Source: Carboxydothermus hydrogenoformans Z-2901 (GTDB lineage: Bacteria > Bacillota > Z-2901 > Carboxydothermales > Carboxydothermaceae). From it: a stretch of 64,000 nucleotides of DNA. Made by a program: the position numbers and the translations under genes. This document shows positions 7,243 to 16,472 of the stretch, piece by piece (the stretch's first letter is position 1; every line of letters starts with the position of its first letter). The stretch spans positions 620,001 to 684,000 of the forward strand of contig NC_007503.1 of assembly GCF_000012865.1 (NCBI RefSeq), read 5' to 3'. The notes beneath the pieces were generated by a model. The model saw nothing but the letters and a program-made list of their open reading frames with translations. It did not search any database and was not told where the DNA came from.

Positions 7243-8823
7243 ATGACTTTTAGCCTTGGCTTAAATGGTACCGAGGCCACCAGGACCAAGAGGCGAACCG
7301 GAGGGGATTTTAGTCCCTACAGCGGGATGTGCGTTACCTGTCTTGACGGGTGCGTGGGCTACTGCGAAATCGCCAAATCGGCCATCCGCGGTAAAGAGGT
7401 GATTTATCCGCAGCCGTTCGGGACTACCACTTCCGCCTCCCAGAAGGACTACCCGGTCGATTATTCCCACTTTAATATTATGGGTACGGCGGTAGGGGCT
7501 GTCGGCATTGAAGCTGACCCGGATAAAGCGATTTTCCCGGCAGCCAACATTGAAACCGCTATTGGAGCTAATAAAGACATTAAGTGTCGCTTCCCGGCGG
7601 TGATTGCGGGTATGGGTTCCACCAATGTGGCCGCCAATAACTGGGAGCATTTAGCGGCGGGAGCGGCATTGGCGGGAGTACCCATCGTTATTGGGGAAAA
7701 CGTTTGCGGCATGGATCCGGATTTAGAACTGGAAAATGGGCGGGTAAAACGTTCCCCGGCTCTGGAAAAAAGGGTTAAAGCGTTTACCGAGTGGTATCAA
7801 GGCTACGGAATTGTTGCCGTCCAGGCAAACGTGGAAGATACCCGTTTAGGGGTTCAGGAGTATGCTATAGAAAAACTTGGCGTTGAAGCGGTAGAGATTA
7901 AATGGGGACAGGGTGCCAAAGATATTGGCGGTGAGGTTAAATTAAATACCCTCGAGCGGGCACTGCAGCTTAAAAGCCGTGGGTATATCGTTCTGCCTGA
8001 CCCGGAAGATCCGGCTGTTCAGGAAGCTTACAAAAAAGGAGCTTTTAAAGAATTTGAACGCCACTCCCGGATTGGCATGGTAGATGAGGAAAGCTTCCAC
8101 AAGCGGGTAGAGGAATTGAGAAAAGCTGGGGCTAAATATATCTTCTTAAAAACCGGTGCATACAGACCGGCGGACTTAGCCCGGGCGGTGAAGTTTGCGT
8201 CCGATGCCAGGCTTGATTTATTGACGGTGGACGGTGCCGGCGGTGGAACCGGAATGAGCCCCTGGCGGATGATGAACGAATGGGGTATTCCGACTGTTTA
8301 CATTCAGGCTTTGCTTACCAAGTACTTAGATCGCTTAGCCGAAAAAGGAGCATACATTCCTCCGGTAGCTATTGCTGGTGGCATTACTTTGGAGGATCAG
8401 GTGTTTAAAGGTATTGCCCTTTCCGCGCCCCACGTCAAGGTAGTGGGTATGGCCCGGGGACCTTTAGCCGCGGCTATGGTTGGTAAAACCGTGGGTGAGC
8501 GGGTTAAAGCCGGAAAAGTACCTACCGAATACCAAAAATACGGTGAATCCTTGGAGCAGGTGTTTATCTTTGCCGAAGAACTGAAAAATAAATTAGGTGC
8601 TGATCTATTTGCTAAGCTTCCTGTTGGAGCAATTGGTGTTTACTCCTATTTTGAACGGATGGCCCAGGGATTAAAGCAGTTCATGACCGGTGCCCGGAAG
8701 TTTAACTTGAACGCTATTACCCGGGATGATGTAGCGGCTTTAACCCGGGAAGCAGCAGAAATCACCGGCATTAAGTACATCATGGACATCGACGCCGAAG
8801 AGGCTATGAAAATCTTGGGCTAA
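7243..8823 (+). CDS. FMN-binding glutamate synthase-like protein
   Basis: 526 aa. The N-terminus has a cysteine cluster (GMCVTCLDGCVGYCEIAKS, about 29-47) that could hold an iron-sulfur cluster. The rest is an FMN-dependent glutamate-synthase barrel with KWGQGAKDIGGEV, LLTVDGAGGGTGMSPW and VAIAGGITLEDQ. It lacks amidotransferase and GXGXG domains, so it may use another ammonia donor or another substrate. It lies between the GS-like gene and glnA, behind a GGAGGGG ribosome site. A role in ammonia assimilation is inferred from family and position. Confidence 0.8.
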   Translation: MTFSLGLNGTEATRTKRRTGGDFSPYSGMCVTCLDGCVGYCEIAKSAIRGKEVIYPQPFGTTTSASQKDYPVDYSHFNIMGTAVGAVGIEADPDKAIFPAANIETAIGANKDIKCRFPAVIAGMGSTNVAANNWEHLAAGAALAGVPIVIGENVCGMDPDLELENGRVKRSPALEKRVKAFTEWYQGYGIVAVQANVEDTRLGVQEYAIEKLGVEAVEIKWGQGAKDIGGEVKLNTLERALQLKSRGYIVLPDPEDPAVQEAYKKGAFKEFERHSRIGMVDEESFHKRVEELRKAGAKYIFLKTGAYRPADLARAVKFASDARLDLLTVDGAGGGTGMSPWRMMNEWGIPTVYIQALLTKYLDRLAEKGAYIPPVAIAGGITLEDQVFKGIALSAPHVKVVGMARGPLAAAMVGKTVGERVKAGKVPTEYQKYGESLEQVFIFAEELKNKLGADLFAKLPVGAIGVYSYFERMAQGLKQFMTGARKFNLNAITRDDVAALTREAAEITGIKYIMDIDAEEAMKILG

Positions 8824-8834
8824 ATGCCTAATTC

Positions 8835-8886
8835 AGGGACGGTTCTATTTACGTTTATACGCCTAAAAAAGAACCGTCCCTCTTTT
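8835..8886 (+). repeat. Palindromic repeat AGGGACGGTTCT with terminator-like T tract
   Basis: AGGGACGGTTCT (8835-8846) and its exact complement (8870-8881) flank a 23-base loop and are followed by CTTTTT. The same 12-base arms recur at 28844-28908 with a different interior. This marks an interspersed repeat family, although here it may also terminate transcription before glnA. Confidence 0.7.
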
Positions 8887-8982
8887 TGGCGGTTGTATGG
8901 ATACTGGATACATAAGGAGTGAATAAAAAATTTTGGCAAAAATATGTTATAATAAGTGCAAATTGGGGTAAGGAGGTTAAAA

Positions 8983-10314
8983 ATGAGTCCTACCAAAGAA
9001 GATATTTTAAAAATAGTTGAGGAAAAAGGAATACGCTTTATAAGGTTGCAATTTACCGATATTTACGGGATTCCCAAAAATGTGGCCATAACTGCGGAGC
9101 AGTTAGAGAAAGCTTTGGATGGGGAGTTAATGTTTGATGGCTCCTCGATTGATGGTTTTGTTCGCATTGAAGAGTCGGATATGTACTTAAAGCCCGACCC
9201 TTCCACTTTTATGATTTTGCCCTGGGCGGACCAGCGGTATGCGGAAGCGAGATTAATTTGCGATATTTATACCTATGATGGAAAGCCTTTTTCCGGCTGT
9301 CCCCGGGGAAATTTAAAAAGAATCCTCCAGGAAGCAAAACAAATGGGGATTGATGAAATGTACGTGGGGCCGGAAGCGGAATTTTTCCTCTTTCAAACCA
9401 AAGAAGACGGTACGCTTACTACTGTTACCCATGATGAAGCCGGTTATTTTGACCTGGCTCCGGTAGACCGGGGAGAAAATGCCCGGCGGGATATGGTACT
9501 GGCTTTGGAACAAATGGGCTTTGAAGTGGAAGCTTCCCACCATGAAGTGGCTCCCGGTCAGCACGAGATCGACTTTAAATACGACTCGGCGGTGCGAACT
9601 GCCGATAAAGTTATTACCTTCAAGACGGTGGTACGGAAGATTGCCAAAAAACACGGGTTACATGCTACTTTTATGCCAAAGCCCGTTTACGGCATTGCCG
9701 GTTCGGGAATGCATTTAAATATTTCCCTGGCGGCTAAAGGACAAAATATCTTTTACGATCCCAGTACCCCCCATCAGTTAAGCGATATAGCATTGTATTT
9801 TATCGGTGGCTTATTAAAGCATGCCCGGGCAATTTCGGCCATAACCAATCCTCTGGTAAATTCATATAAACGACTGGTTTCCGGATTTGAAGCACCGGTC
9901 TATATTGCCTGGTCGTTTAGAAACAGAAGTCCTTTAATACGGATTCCGGCTAAAAGAGGACCCTCTACCCGGATTGAGTTGAGAAGTCCTGATCCCTCGG
10001 CCAATCCTTACCTGGCATTTGCGGTTTGCTTAAAAGCAGGTTTGGACGGCATTAAAAATAAAATTATGCCACCTCCTCCTTGCGACCGGAATATTTATCA
10101 TATGGATGAAGAAGAAAGAAAAGCTTGGGGCATTGGTAATCTACCCGCCAGTTTGGGCGAAGCCTTAAAGGAGTTGGAGCAGGATGAAGTAATCCGCGAA
10201 GCTTTGGGGGAACATATTTTTGAGCGGTATATGGAAGGTAAGCGCCTGGAATGGGATACTTACCGCATGCAGGTTCATGAATGGGAATTAAAGGAATATT
10301 TAGTGAAGTATTAA
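8983..10314 (+). CDS. glnA: Glutamine synthetase type I
   Basis: 443 aa, the usual length for the Firmicute GSI-alpha form. It catalyses ATP-dependent synthesis of glutamine from glutamate and ammonia in the cytoplasm. The signatures are complete: [48 protein letters not shown], the [13 protein letters not shown] substrate loop and [17 protein letters not shown]. There is no obvious adenylylation-site insertion. Start chosen at ATG 8983 behind AAGGAGG. A TATAAT at about 8947-8952 suggests its own promoter, but no good -35 is visible. A terminator follows directly. Confidence 0.95.
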   Translation: MSPTKEDILKIVEEKGIRFIRLQFTDIYGIPKNVAITAEQLEKALDGELMFDGSSIDGFVRIEESDMYLKPDPSTFMILPWADQRYAEARLICDIYTYDGKPFSGCPRGNLKRILQEAKQMGIDEMYVGPEAEFFLFQTKEDGTLTTVTHDEAGYFDLAPVDRGENARRDMVLALEQMGFEVEASHHEVAPGQHEIDFKYDSAVRTADKVITFKTVVRKIAKKHGLHATFMPKPVYGIAGSGMHLNISLAAKGQNIFYDPSTPHQLSDIALYFIGGLLKHARAISAITNPLVNSYKRLVSGFEAPVYIAWSFRNRSPLIRIPAKRGPSTRIELRSPDPSANPYLAFAVCLKAGLDGIKNKIMPPPPCDRNIYHMDEEERKAWGIGNLPASLGEALKELEQDEVIREALGEHIFERYMEGKRLEWDTYRMQVHEWELKEYLVKY

Positions 10315-10315
10315 A

Positions 10316-10336
10316 GCGGGCTAAGCCCGTTTTTTC
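10316..10336 (+). terminator. Intrinsic terminator after glnA
   Basis: CGGGC (10317-10321) and GCCCG (10325-10329) around TAA, then TTTTTT. Confidence 0.75.
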
Positions 10337-10452
10337 TTAATTTTAAAAGTCTAAAATTTCACTTATCTCAAAAAATAAAAATTTTTGGGTAAATTTGTGA
10401 TATAATTTATTATATTAGAGCACAATTAACAAACATTGTTGGGGGGTTTAGA

Positions 10453-11823
10453 ATGTACGACGTAGCAATTTTAGGTGGCGGCCCCGGTGGTTATGTGGCA
10501 GCAATTAGAGCAGCTCAACTGGGGTTATCGGTAGTAGTAGTGGAAAAAGATGAACTGGGTGGTACCTGTTTAAATCGCGGCTGTATTCCTACCAAAGCTC
10601 TTGTCTCTACAGCAGAACGGCTTCATCAAATAAAAAATTCCGCCGCTTTTGGGATTGAGGTTACCGGTTACAATTTTAATTTTCAAAAAGCTGCCGAACG
10701 GAAAAACCAGGTGGTAGAACGCTTGGTTAAAGGAATTCACTATCTTTTTAAGAAGAGCAAAATTACCTTGATTAAAGGAACCGGCAAATTAACCGGTAAA
10801 AATGAGATAACGGTCGAAACTTCTGATGGCCTGGAAAAGGTTGAAGCTAAAAATATAATCTTAGCCACTGGCTCAAAACCGGCATTAATTTCAGCTCTTG
10901 GCTACGATGGGGAAAGGGTTATTACCAGTGATGAAGCTTTAAACCTGGAAAAACTTCCCGCGGAAATGGTCATCATTGGTGGTGGGGTAATTGGGTCGGA
11001 ATTTGCCACTATTTTTTCCGAAATGGGTGTTAAAGTGACCATTGTGGAACTTTTGCCATCAATCTTGGCAAATACCGATAAAGAGGTAAGCCGTTATTTA
11101 ACCACTTTATTTAAGAAACGGGGAATTCAGGTTAAAACCAAAGTAGCGGTAAAAGAAGTTAAAAAAGGTGAAAAAGTTACGGTGGTTTTAGAAAACGGCG
11201 AGGAACTTGTTACCGACATGGTCTTAATTTCCATTGGCCGCGTACTAAATACCAAAGACATTGGTCTGGAGGAAGTGGGAGTAGCTCTGGGTCCCAAGGG
11301 AGAAGTTTTAGTGGATGAATATTTAAGAACAAATGTTGAAAACATCTATGCCATTGGCGATATAACCAGTAAAATGCAGCTGGCTCATGTGGCTTCGGCT
11401 CAAGGGATCCGGGTGGTGGAAAATTTAGTGGGTGAACCCCAACCAATGAGTTACGATGTAGTCCCCGGTTGTATTTTTACTTTACCGGAAATAGCCATGG
11501 TGGGTTTGACCAGCCAGGAAGCGGAAGAAAAAGGAATTAAAATTATTACCGGTAAATTTCCCTTCCAGGCTTCCGGGAAAGCGGTGGCGATGGAAGAAAC
11601 GGAAGGTTTTGTGAAAATTATCGCTGACTTTTATACTCACCGGATCTTAGGCGGACATATAGTTGGACCTCATGCAACGGATCTAATTGGCGAGATAGCT
11701 TTGGCGGTTCAGAAAGGACTGACCCTGGAGGAAGTTGCCCATACCATTCATGCCCATCCGAGCTTACCTGAAGCGGTGATGGAAGCGGCGGAAGCGGCTT
11801 TAAATAGAGCTATTCACATTTAA
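10453..11823 (+). CDS. lpdA: Dihydrolipoamide dehydrogenase
   Basis: 456 aa flavoprotein disulfide reductase. The N-terminal FAD motif is LGGGPGGYVAAIRAA, and the redox-active disulfide is in GGTCLNRGCIPTKAL. The NAD motif is IIGGGVIGSEFATIFSEMG, and the C-terminal catalytic HAHPSLPEAVMEAAEAA is present. It would re-oxidise dihydrolipoamide on a 2-oxoacid dehydrogenase or glycine-cleavage complex with NAD. None of those partners is encoded nearby; the next gene is an HdrBC-like fusion, so the partner is uncertain. Ribosome site GGGGGG precedes ATG 10453, and TATAAT lies about 50 bases upstream. Confidence 0.9.
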   Translation: MYDVAILGGGPGGYVAAIRAAQLGLSVVVVEKDELGGTCLNRGCIPTKALVSTAERLHQIKNSAAFGIEVTGYNFNFQKAAERKNQVVERLVKGIHYLFKKSKITLIKGTGKLTGKNEITVETSDGLEKVEAKNIILATGSKPALISALGYDGERVITSDEALNLEKLPAEMVIIGGGVIGSEFATIFSEMGVKVTIVELLPSILANTDKEVSRYLTTLFKKRGIQVKTKVAVKEVKKGEKVTVVLENGEELVTDMVLISIGRVLNTKDIGLEEVGVALGPKGEVLVDEYLRTNVENIYAIGDITSKMQLAHVASAQGIRVVENLVGEPQPMSYDVVPGCIFTLPEIAMVGLTSQEAEEKGIKIITGKFPFQASGKAVAMEETEGFVKIIADFYTHRILGGHIVGPHATDLIGEIALAVQKGLTLEEVAHTIHAHPSLPEAVMEAAEAALNRAIHI

Positions 11824-11843
11824 AGCAGGACGGGAGGGCTTTT

Positions 11844-13139
11844 ATGAAAAAAATTACAGTCTTTTGGGGTTGCCAAATCCCCGGTCGCCTGACTTTTCTG
11901 GAAAAAAGTACCCGTTTGGGACTTGCCGCTTTGGGATATGAAATTAACGATATTCCGGAGTTCGGCTGCTGTCCGGAAAAAAGTTTAATAAAAAATGAAG
12001 ATGAGAAGCTCTGGCTTTTAACTGCTGCTCGCAACCTGGCTTTGGCGGAAAGGGAAGGGTATCCTTTAGTGGTAGCCTGTAACGGGTGTTCTTCTACCCT
12101 GAAAACCGCTTATGTAAAATTAAAAGGGAACCCCAAGCTTTTAGCTGAGGTAAATGAGAAGCTTTGGGAATTCGGGTTAAAGCTTGGGGGAAGTTTAAAA
12201 GTATACCACTTAATTGAATTTTTAGCCGATGAGGTCGGGGCGGGGGTAATAAAACAGCGGGTGCAAAAACCTTTACGCGGTCTAAAAATAGGGGTGCATC
12301 CCGGTTGTCACCAGAACCGGCCTTCCCCGGCGGCTTCCTTTGAAGATCCGTTAAATCCACGAAAATACGATATCCTGGTACAAGCTTTAGGGGCCACTAC
12401 CGTTGAATATCAGTCAAAGTTAATGTGCTGTGGCAACAACTTAACTTTAGCGGGAAAATTAGACGACGGCTGGCGGATGGCCCGGGTGAAAATTCAGGAG
12501 CTTACCAACCTCAGAGCCGATGCTTTAACGGTTACTTGCCCGGCATGTTTTATGCAGTTTGACCAGAAGCAGGCGCTTTATGCCCGGCAGGGAGATATTC
12601 TTAATTTACCGGTTTTGACTTACATGGAGCTGTTAGCTTTAGCTTTAGGGATTGAGGCGGAAGAGTTAAATTTAAAAGAACATCGGGTTGACCCATCCCC
12701 CGTCTTACGAAAAGCAGGAATAATTAACGAGCCCCTTCCCTTTAATGAAGAAGTGCTAAAACGGTGCTTAACCTGCGGTGCCTGTGAATACGATTGTCCT
12801 TCAGCTCGCACGGGAGTGATGTCGCCCCAGGGAATAATTAAGCGGTTTTTAAACGGAGAGATTGAAGAACTTATTAATTCTTCGGAAATATGGGAATGCG
12901 TTGAATGCCATACCTGTTTGGAATACTGTCCGCAAAGATTTGGCATGGAAAAGGTGTTTACCTGGCTAAAACACCAGGCGATGGTTAGGGAAACGTATCC
13001 TAATTCCTTGAAATCGGGTTATGAAATGTTTGTAAAAACCGGCAGGCTGGCGAAAATTGATGACCGTCAGCGACAAAAGCTGGGACTTCCTTCCCTTTCC
13101 TCCCAGGAACCGAGGCAATTTGTAGAAAAGCTGCTGTAG
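11844..13139 (+). CDS. HdrB-HdrC fusion (heterodisulfide reductase-like)
   Basis: 431 aa. The N-terminal HdrB-like part contains two CCG cysteine modules: FGCCPEK with ACNGCSSTL (first), then HPGCHQ, LMCCGNN and TCPACFMQFD (second). About residues 305-365 hold a HdrC-like ferredoxin domain with CLTCGACEYDCP and CVECHTCLEYCPQ. CCG modules in HdrB bind non-cubane 4Fe-4S clusters that split disulfides. The order B then C in one polypeptide is less common than separate subunits. No HdrA is nearby. It follows lpdA by 20 bases, suggesting co-transcription and thiol/disulfide electron transfer, but the substrate cannot be read from the sequence. Confidence 0.82.
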   Translation: MKKITVFWGCQIPGRLTFLEKSTRLGLAALGYEINDIPEFGCCPEKSLIKNEDEKLWLLTAARNLALAEREGYPLVVACNGCSSTLKTAYVKLKGNPKLLAEVNEKLWEFGLKLGGSLKVYHLIEFLADEVGAGVIKQRVQKPLRGLKIGVHPGCHQNRPSPAASFEDPLNPRKYDILVQALGATTVEYQSKLMCCGNNLTLAGKLDDGWRMARVKIQELTNLRADALTVTCPACFMQFDQKQALYARQGDILNLPVLTYMELLALALGIEAEELNLKEHRVDPSPVLRKAGIINEPLPFNEEVLKRCLTCGACEYDCPSARTGVMSPQGIIKRFLNGEIEELINSSEIWECVECHTCLEYCPQRFGMEKVFTWLKHQAMVRETYPNSLKSGYEMFVKTGRLAKIDDRQRQKLGLPSLSSQEPRQFVEKLL

Positions 13140-13142
13140 CCT

Positions 13143-13170
13143 TTGTTTTTCTCGCTTTTTGGTGTATAAT
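13143..13170 (+). promoter_or_regulatory. Probable promoter of the MazEF-type pair
   Basis: TTGTTT at 13143-13148 and perfect TATAAT at 13165-13170, spacer 16. It overlaps the end of the upstream gene's intergenic gap. Confidence 0.5.
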
Positions 13171-13210
13171 TAGGAAGGGCGGCATCACGTTTTTAAGGAG
13201 GAATAGTTAA

Positions 13211-13465
13211 GTGGCGTCATTAAAAAAAGTTGTGGTGGCTGTACCTTCAAATCTTTTGGAAGAAGTTGATAAAACTGCGGCGTTGGAGAAAATCAGTCGA
13301 AGTGAAGTTGTCCGTCAAGCTTTAAAGTTATATTTGGATGAAAAAAAACGTAAAATGTTAAGGGAAGAGATGATTAAGGGCTATAAGGAAATGGCCAAGA
13401 TCAACCTGAACTTAGCTTTAGAAGGTTTTTATTACGAAGCGGACGGTTATATGGAGGTTAAATAA
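13211..13465 (+). CDS. Ribbon-helix-helix antitoxin (MazE-type partner)
   Basis: 84 aa. The N-terminal half has a ribbon-helix-helix pattern: a short strand ([16 protein letters not shown]) followed by helices [19 protein letters not shown]. The C-terminal half (about 45-84) would neutralise the toxin. Such proteins also bind and repress their own promoter. GTG start at 13211 behind AAGGAGG. Its stop overlaps the toxin start by one base (TAATG), the usual antitoxin-toxin coupling. Confidence 0.82.
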   Translation: MASLKKVVVAVPSNLLEEVDKTAALEKISRSEVVRQALKLYLDEKKRKMLREEMIKGYKEMAKINLNLALEGFYYEADGYMEVK

Positions 13466-13815
13466 TGGAGATCAGACGGGGAGATATTTTTTACGCGAAT
13501 TTAAGCCCCGTAGTTGGTTCGGAACAGGGCGGTACCCGTCCGGTGTTAATTTTGCAAAATGATATCGGCAATTTGTACAGCCCAACTACCATTATTGCCG
13601 CAATAACTTCCCAAATTAACAAAGCCAAGCTGCCAACCCATGTAGAAATCTCGGCGGAGGAATCCGGGTTGGAAAAAGATTCGGTAATATTACTGGAGCA
13701 GATTCGCACCATAGACAAAAGCCGTCTTAAAGAAAAGGTTTCTTCATTAAATAAGGAATTAATGCGGAAGGTCAATCAAGCACTGGAAATAAGCCTCGGA
13801 CTGGTGGAAATTTAG
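13465..13815 (+). CDS. MazF/NdoA-type mRNA interferase toxin
   Basis: 116 aa, the standard MazF (PemK) length. Conserved motifs include [30 protein letters not shown] and the catalytic region [13 protein letters not shown], close to Bacillus NdoA. It cleaves RNA at specific short sequences when not held by the antitoxin encoded just upstream. Chromosomal ndoAI-ndoA pairs in Firmicutes are usually stably maintained; nothing here suggests a recent mobile origin. Confidence 0.92.
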   Translation: MEIRRGDIFYANLSPVVGSEQGGTRPVLILQNDIGNLYSPTTIIAAITSQINKAKLPTHVEISAEESGLEKDSVILLEQIRTIDKSRLKEKVSSLNKELMRKVNQALEISLGLVEI

Positions 13816-13854
13816 CCTTTTTCCGGGGCTTTATTTTTTTAGGGAGGGGGCCCC

Positions 13855-14520
13855 ATGTATATAGGAATTCCTGTCTGGCCGGAGGACGGTTTTTATAAAA
13901 TCCGCCAGAGTTACGTGCAAAAAATACTAAAAACAGGGGCTAAACCATTTTTTATTCTCCCGGAGCACGATTTAGCCGGGGTATTTAAGATAATAACGGG
14001 AGTTTTAATTCCCGGAGGTGGGGATATCGCTCCGGAATTGTTTGGTGAAGAACCGCGGCCGGAAATTCGAAGTTACAGCAGGCAAAAAGACTTATTTGAA
14101 ATTAACCTTATTAAAGAAGCACACAAACACGCGTTACCGATTTTAGGAATATGTCGGGGCATGCAGTTAATCGGGGTAGCTTTTGGGGCCGGTATGTATC
14201 AGGACCTTTTTACGGAAAGAAAAGGAGTTTTGGCCCATGAGCAAAAAGCCCCGCCGCAAGAGCCAACCCACCTGATAACTTTAAGCCCCGAGGGACGTTT
14301 AAGGGAAATTTTTGGCGCCGCAAGGGTGCGGGTAAATAGCTTTCACCACCAGGCATTAAAAAATGCCGGGACGGTTCTTAGCGTTGAAGCGGTTGCGGAA
14401 GATGGGGTTATTGAAGCAATTAGTGGACCGAAAATTTTAGGAGTGCAGTGGCATCCGGAGCTTTTAGAAAGTCATGATGGTTTATTTTTCTGGCTTATAA
14501 AGGAAGGAGGAGCTAAATGA
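13855..14520 (+). CDS. Class I glutamine amidotransferase-like hydrolase (peptidase C26)
   Basis: 221 aa. The fold is the class I amidotransferase type used by gamma-glutamyl-GABA hydrolase PuuD. The nucleophile elbow is ILGICRGMQLIG, and the His-Glu pair is in GVQWHPELLES. VLIPGGGDIAPELFGEEP is typical of the C26 family. It would cleave gamma-glutamyl amide bonds in small molecules; no putrescine-pathway genes are adjacent. The stop overlaps the start of the amidohydrolase by four bases (ATGA), so the two are probably translated together. Confidence 0.83.
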   Translation: MYIGIPVWPEDGFYKIRQSYVQKILKTGAKPFFILPEHDLAGVFKIITGVLIPGGGDIAPELFGEEPRPEIRSYSRQKDLFEINLIKEAHKHALPILGICRGMQLIGVAFGAGMYQDLFTERKGVLAHEQKAPPQEPTHLITLSPEGRLREIFGAARVRVNSFHHQALKNAGTVLSVEAVAEDGVIEAISGPKILGVQWHPELLESHDGLFFWLIKEGGAK

Positions 14521-15647
14521 AGGTTTTAAAAAATGGGGTTATCGTTTTGGCTTCCGGTGAACAGCTTAAAGGAGACCTTTTAATTGATGACGAAGGAAAA
14601 ATTGTTAAAATCGGTGAAGAAATTTTTATCGATGGAGGGGAAGTAATAGACCTTAAAGGGCAGTACGTTTACCCAGGTTTAATTGATGCTCATACCCATA
14701 TAGGGTTAATGGAAGAAGGAATAGATTTTGTGGGGGAAGATATCAATGAATATTATGACCCGGTGACTCCCCAGGCGCGGGCCATTGATGGTATTTACCC
14801 TTTTGATGTAGCTTTTCGCGAAGCGTATCAAGAGGGGGTTTTAGCCGTCGGGGTTTTGCCGGGTAGCAGTAATCCTGTGGGGGGTACCGGTTATGCCCTT
14901 TCTACCCGGGGAAAGACCGTTGACCGGATGGCTTTTGGACCATGCGGGCTGAAGATTGCCTTTGGGGAAAACCCTAAAAAAAATTACGCAGGCCAGAAAC
15001 GTTTACCCGCCACCCGGATGGGTACGGCAATGCTGATTCGGGAAAACCTGCTTTACGCCCGGGAGTATTTAAGGAAAAAAGAAAAGGGGGAAAAGGTGGA
15101 GTTTGATTTAAAAAAGGAAGCGTTTATTCCGGTGCTGAAAAGGGAAATTCCTTTAAGGGCCCATGCCCACCGGGCGGACGATATAATGACGGCAATCCGC
15201 ATAGCCCGGGAAGTTGAAGTAGACGTAGTGATCGAACACTGCACCGAAGGTCATTTAATTATTGAGGAGCTTAAAGAAGCCCGGGTGCCGGTGGTGGTAG
15301 GGCCTACCTTAACCGGTCGTTCAAAATACGAATTAAGGGAGCTTGGCTGGGAAACTCCGGTAAACCTAATAAAAGCTGGAGTAAAAACGGCAATAATGAC
15401 CGATCATCCGGTTATCCCCTTAAAATACCTGCGTTTACTGGGTTTTCTTTTACAAAATTACGGACTGACGGAGAAGGAGATTTTGCCGTTATTTACCAAA
15501 AATCCTGCCGAAATTTTGCAGATTAACTCCTTTGTTGGCGATATAAAACCGAATTTGTGGGCCAATTTAATCGTGACGGAAAAGCCGCTTTTTGCACTGG
15601 GAAAAATATCGATGGTATTTTTTAAGGGTGAAAAAATCGTCGGATAA
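14517..15647 (+). CDS. Amidohydrolase family protein
   Basis: 376 aa metal-dependent hydrolase of the imidazolonepropionase/dihydroorotase-like superfamily. The first metal pair is in GLIDAHTHIGLMEEG. Further ligands are likely in LRAHAHRADD, VIEHCTEG and MTDHPVIPL. A C-terminal beta-sandwich segment (GDIKPNLWANLIVTEKPLF) is usual in the family. The substrate is not apparent. Translation is coupled to the C26 amidotransferase, which suggests a shared pathway for a gamma-glutamyl or cyclic amide compound, but this is inference. Confidence 0.8.
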   Translation: MKVLKNGVIVLASGEQLKGDLLIDDEGKIVKIGEEIFIDGGEVIDLKGQYVYPGLIDAHTHIGLMEEGIDFVGEDINEYYDPVTPQARAIDGIYPFDVAFREAYQEGVLAVGVLPGSSNPVGGTGYALSTRGKTVDRMAFGPCGLKIAFGENPKKNYAGQKRLPATRMGTAMLIRENLLYAREYLRKKEKGEKVEFDLKKEAFIPVLKREIPLRAHAHRADDIMTAIRIAREVEVDVVIEHCTEGHLIIEELKEARVPVVVGPTLTGRSKYELRELGWETPVNLIKAGVKTAIMTDHPVIPLKYLRLLGFLLQNYGLTEKEILPLFTKNPAEILQINSFVGDIKPNLWANLIVTEKPLFALGKISMVFFKGEKIVG

Positions 15648-15746
15648 GGTAGAAAGAAAACGACAAGTTTTTTACCAGAGGAAAAGGATTTTTTATATCT
15701 TTGACGAAAAAAGTATATGGTAATAAATGGGGATGGGGGGAAACCC

Positions 15747-16139
15747 GTGGATATCATGCAGGTTTTGGTTGCCGATGACCAGCCAGGGATCAGAATGCTT
15801 TTAAAAATTATTTTGGAGCAGATGGGCTTTGGGGTACATGAAGCAAAAAACGGCCAGGAAGCAGTGGAAAAAGCTCTAAATATTCGACCGGGTCTAATTA
15901 TTATGGATATGCGCATGCCCTATAAAAGCGGTGATGAAGCCATTGCGGAAATTCACTCTTTTCTTCCGCAGACAGATTTTATTGTAATGACTGCTTATAC
16001 AGCTCCCGAAGTGTTGGAAAGGATTGATAGAAAAAAAGTTTTTGAGGTTGTTGCCAAACCTTTTGATGTTGAGGAGTTTAAGATGATACTTAATAAATAC
16101 CTCAAAGAAAAATTTCCCTGGAAATATTCTTTTGTGTAG
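15747..16139 (+). CDS. Single-domain response regulator (Spo0F-like)
   Basis: 130 aa consisting only of a receiver. The acidic pocket is VADDQPG (Asp10, Asp11), the phosphoacceptor is Asp54 in LIIMDMRMP, and the conserved Thr and Lys are in VMTAYTA and VVAKPFDV. Length and lack of an output domain fit Spo0F or CheY; the Spo0F-like sequence is the better guess in a Firmicute with no chemotaxis genes nearby. Start chosen at GTG 15747 behind GGGGGG; an in-frame ATG at 15717 lacks a ribosome site. No cognate kinase is visible. Confidence 0.8.
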   Translation: MDIMQVLVADDQPGIRMLLKIILEQMGFGVHEAKNGQEAVEKALNIRPGLIIMDMRMPYKSGDEAIAEIHSFLPQTDFIVMTAYTAPEVLERIDRKKVFEVVAKPFDVEEFKMILNKYLKEKFPWKYSFV

Positions 16140-16188
16140 AAATCTTTCTAAATTTAATTTAAAATGAAGGAACAGGGGGAGTGGTGTT

Positions 16189-16374
16189 ATGGGAGATATT
16201 AAATGCGCGAACTGTGAGCTTTGCGGTCGGGAGGTACCAGCGGATTTAATGTGTACTTTGATCTTAACCGATGAAAACAAGGTGGAAGAAGCCTGCTGGT
16301 GCATCTGTCCCGAGTGCCGGGAAAAATTTAAAAAGAATATTGCGGAAGTTTATAAAGCGCTTTTGGAGAAATAA
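16189..16374 (+). CDS. Small cysteine-rich hypothetical protein
   Basis: 61 aa. Cysteines occur as CANCELC near the N-terminus and CWCICPEC in the middle, which could form a zinc-ribbon. The C-terminal 20 residues form a charged helix (EKFKKNIAEVYKALLEK). I do not recognise a named family. ATG 16189 follows GGGGGAGTGG, and an intrinsic terminator follows the stop immediately, which supports a real short gene. Confidence 0.65.
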   Translation: MGDIKCANCELCGREVPADLMCTLILTDENKVEEACWCICPECREKFKKNIAEVYKALLEK

Positions 16375-16400
16375 AACCGGGTTTAGTTCCCGGTTTTTTT
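16375..16400 (+). terminator. Intrinsic terminator after the Cys-rich gene
   Basis: AACCGGG (16375-16381) pairs with CCCGGTT (16389-16395) and runs into seven or more T. Confidence 0.8.
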
Positions 16401-16409
16401 GTTGTTTGG

Positions 16410-16438
16410 TTGATTTACCAGAATATAAAAGCTATAAT
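16410..16438 (+). promoter_or_regulatory. Promoter of the tsaE-tsaB-rimI-tsaD operon
   Basis: TTGATT at 16410-16415 and perfect TATAAT at 16433-16438, spacer 17. This rules out translation starts upstream of 16445. Confidence 0.7.
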
Positions 16439-16472
16439 GTTTTTGAATTCTCTGCAAAAGGAATGGGGTTTA

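Noticed and set aside
7261-7712. Minus-strand ORFs inside the FMN glutamate-synthase-like gene
   Set aside because: They are shadows of strong plus-strand codon usage, without ribosome sites or family matches.
10380-10452. Rex operator upstream of lpdA
   Set aside because: A TTGTGA half-site is present, but the symmetrical second half is not.
16410-16472. Early TTG start for TsaE
   Set aside because: The region holds the -35 and -10 boxes, so it cannot be in the mRNA from that promoter.
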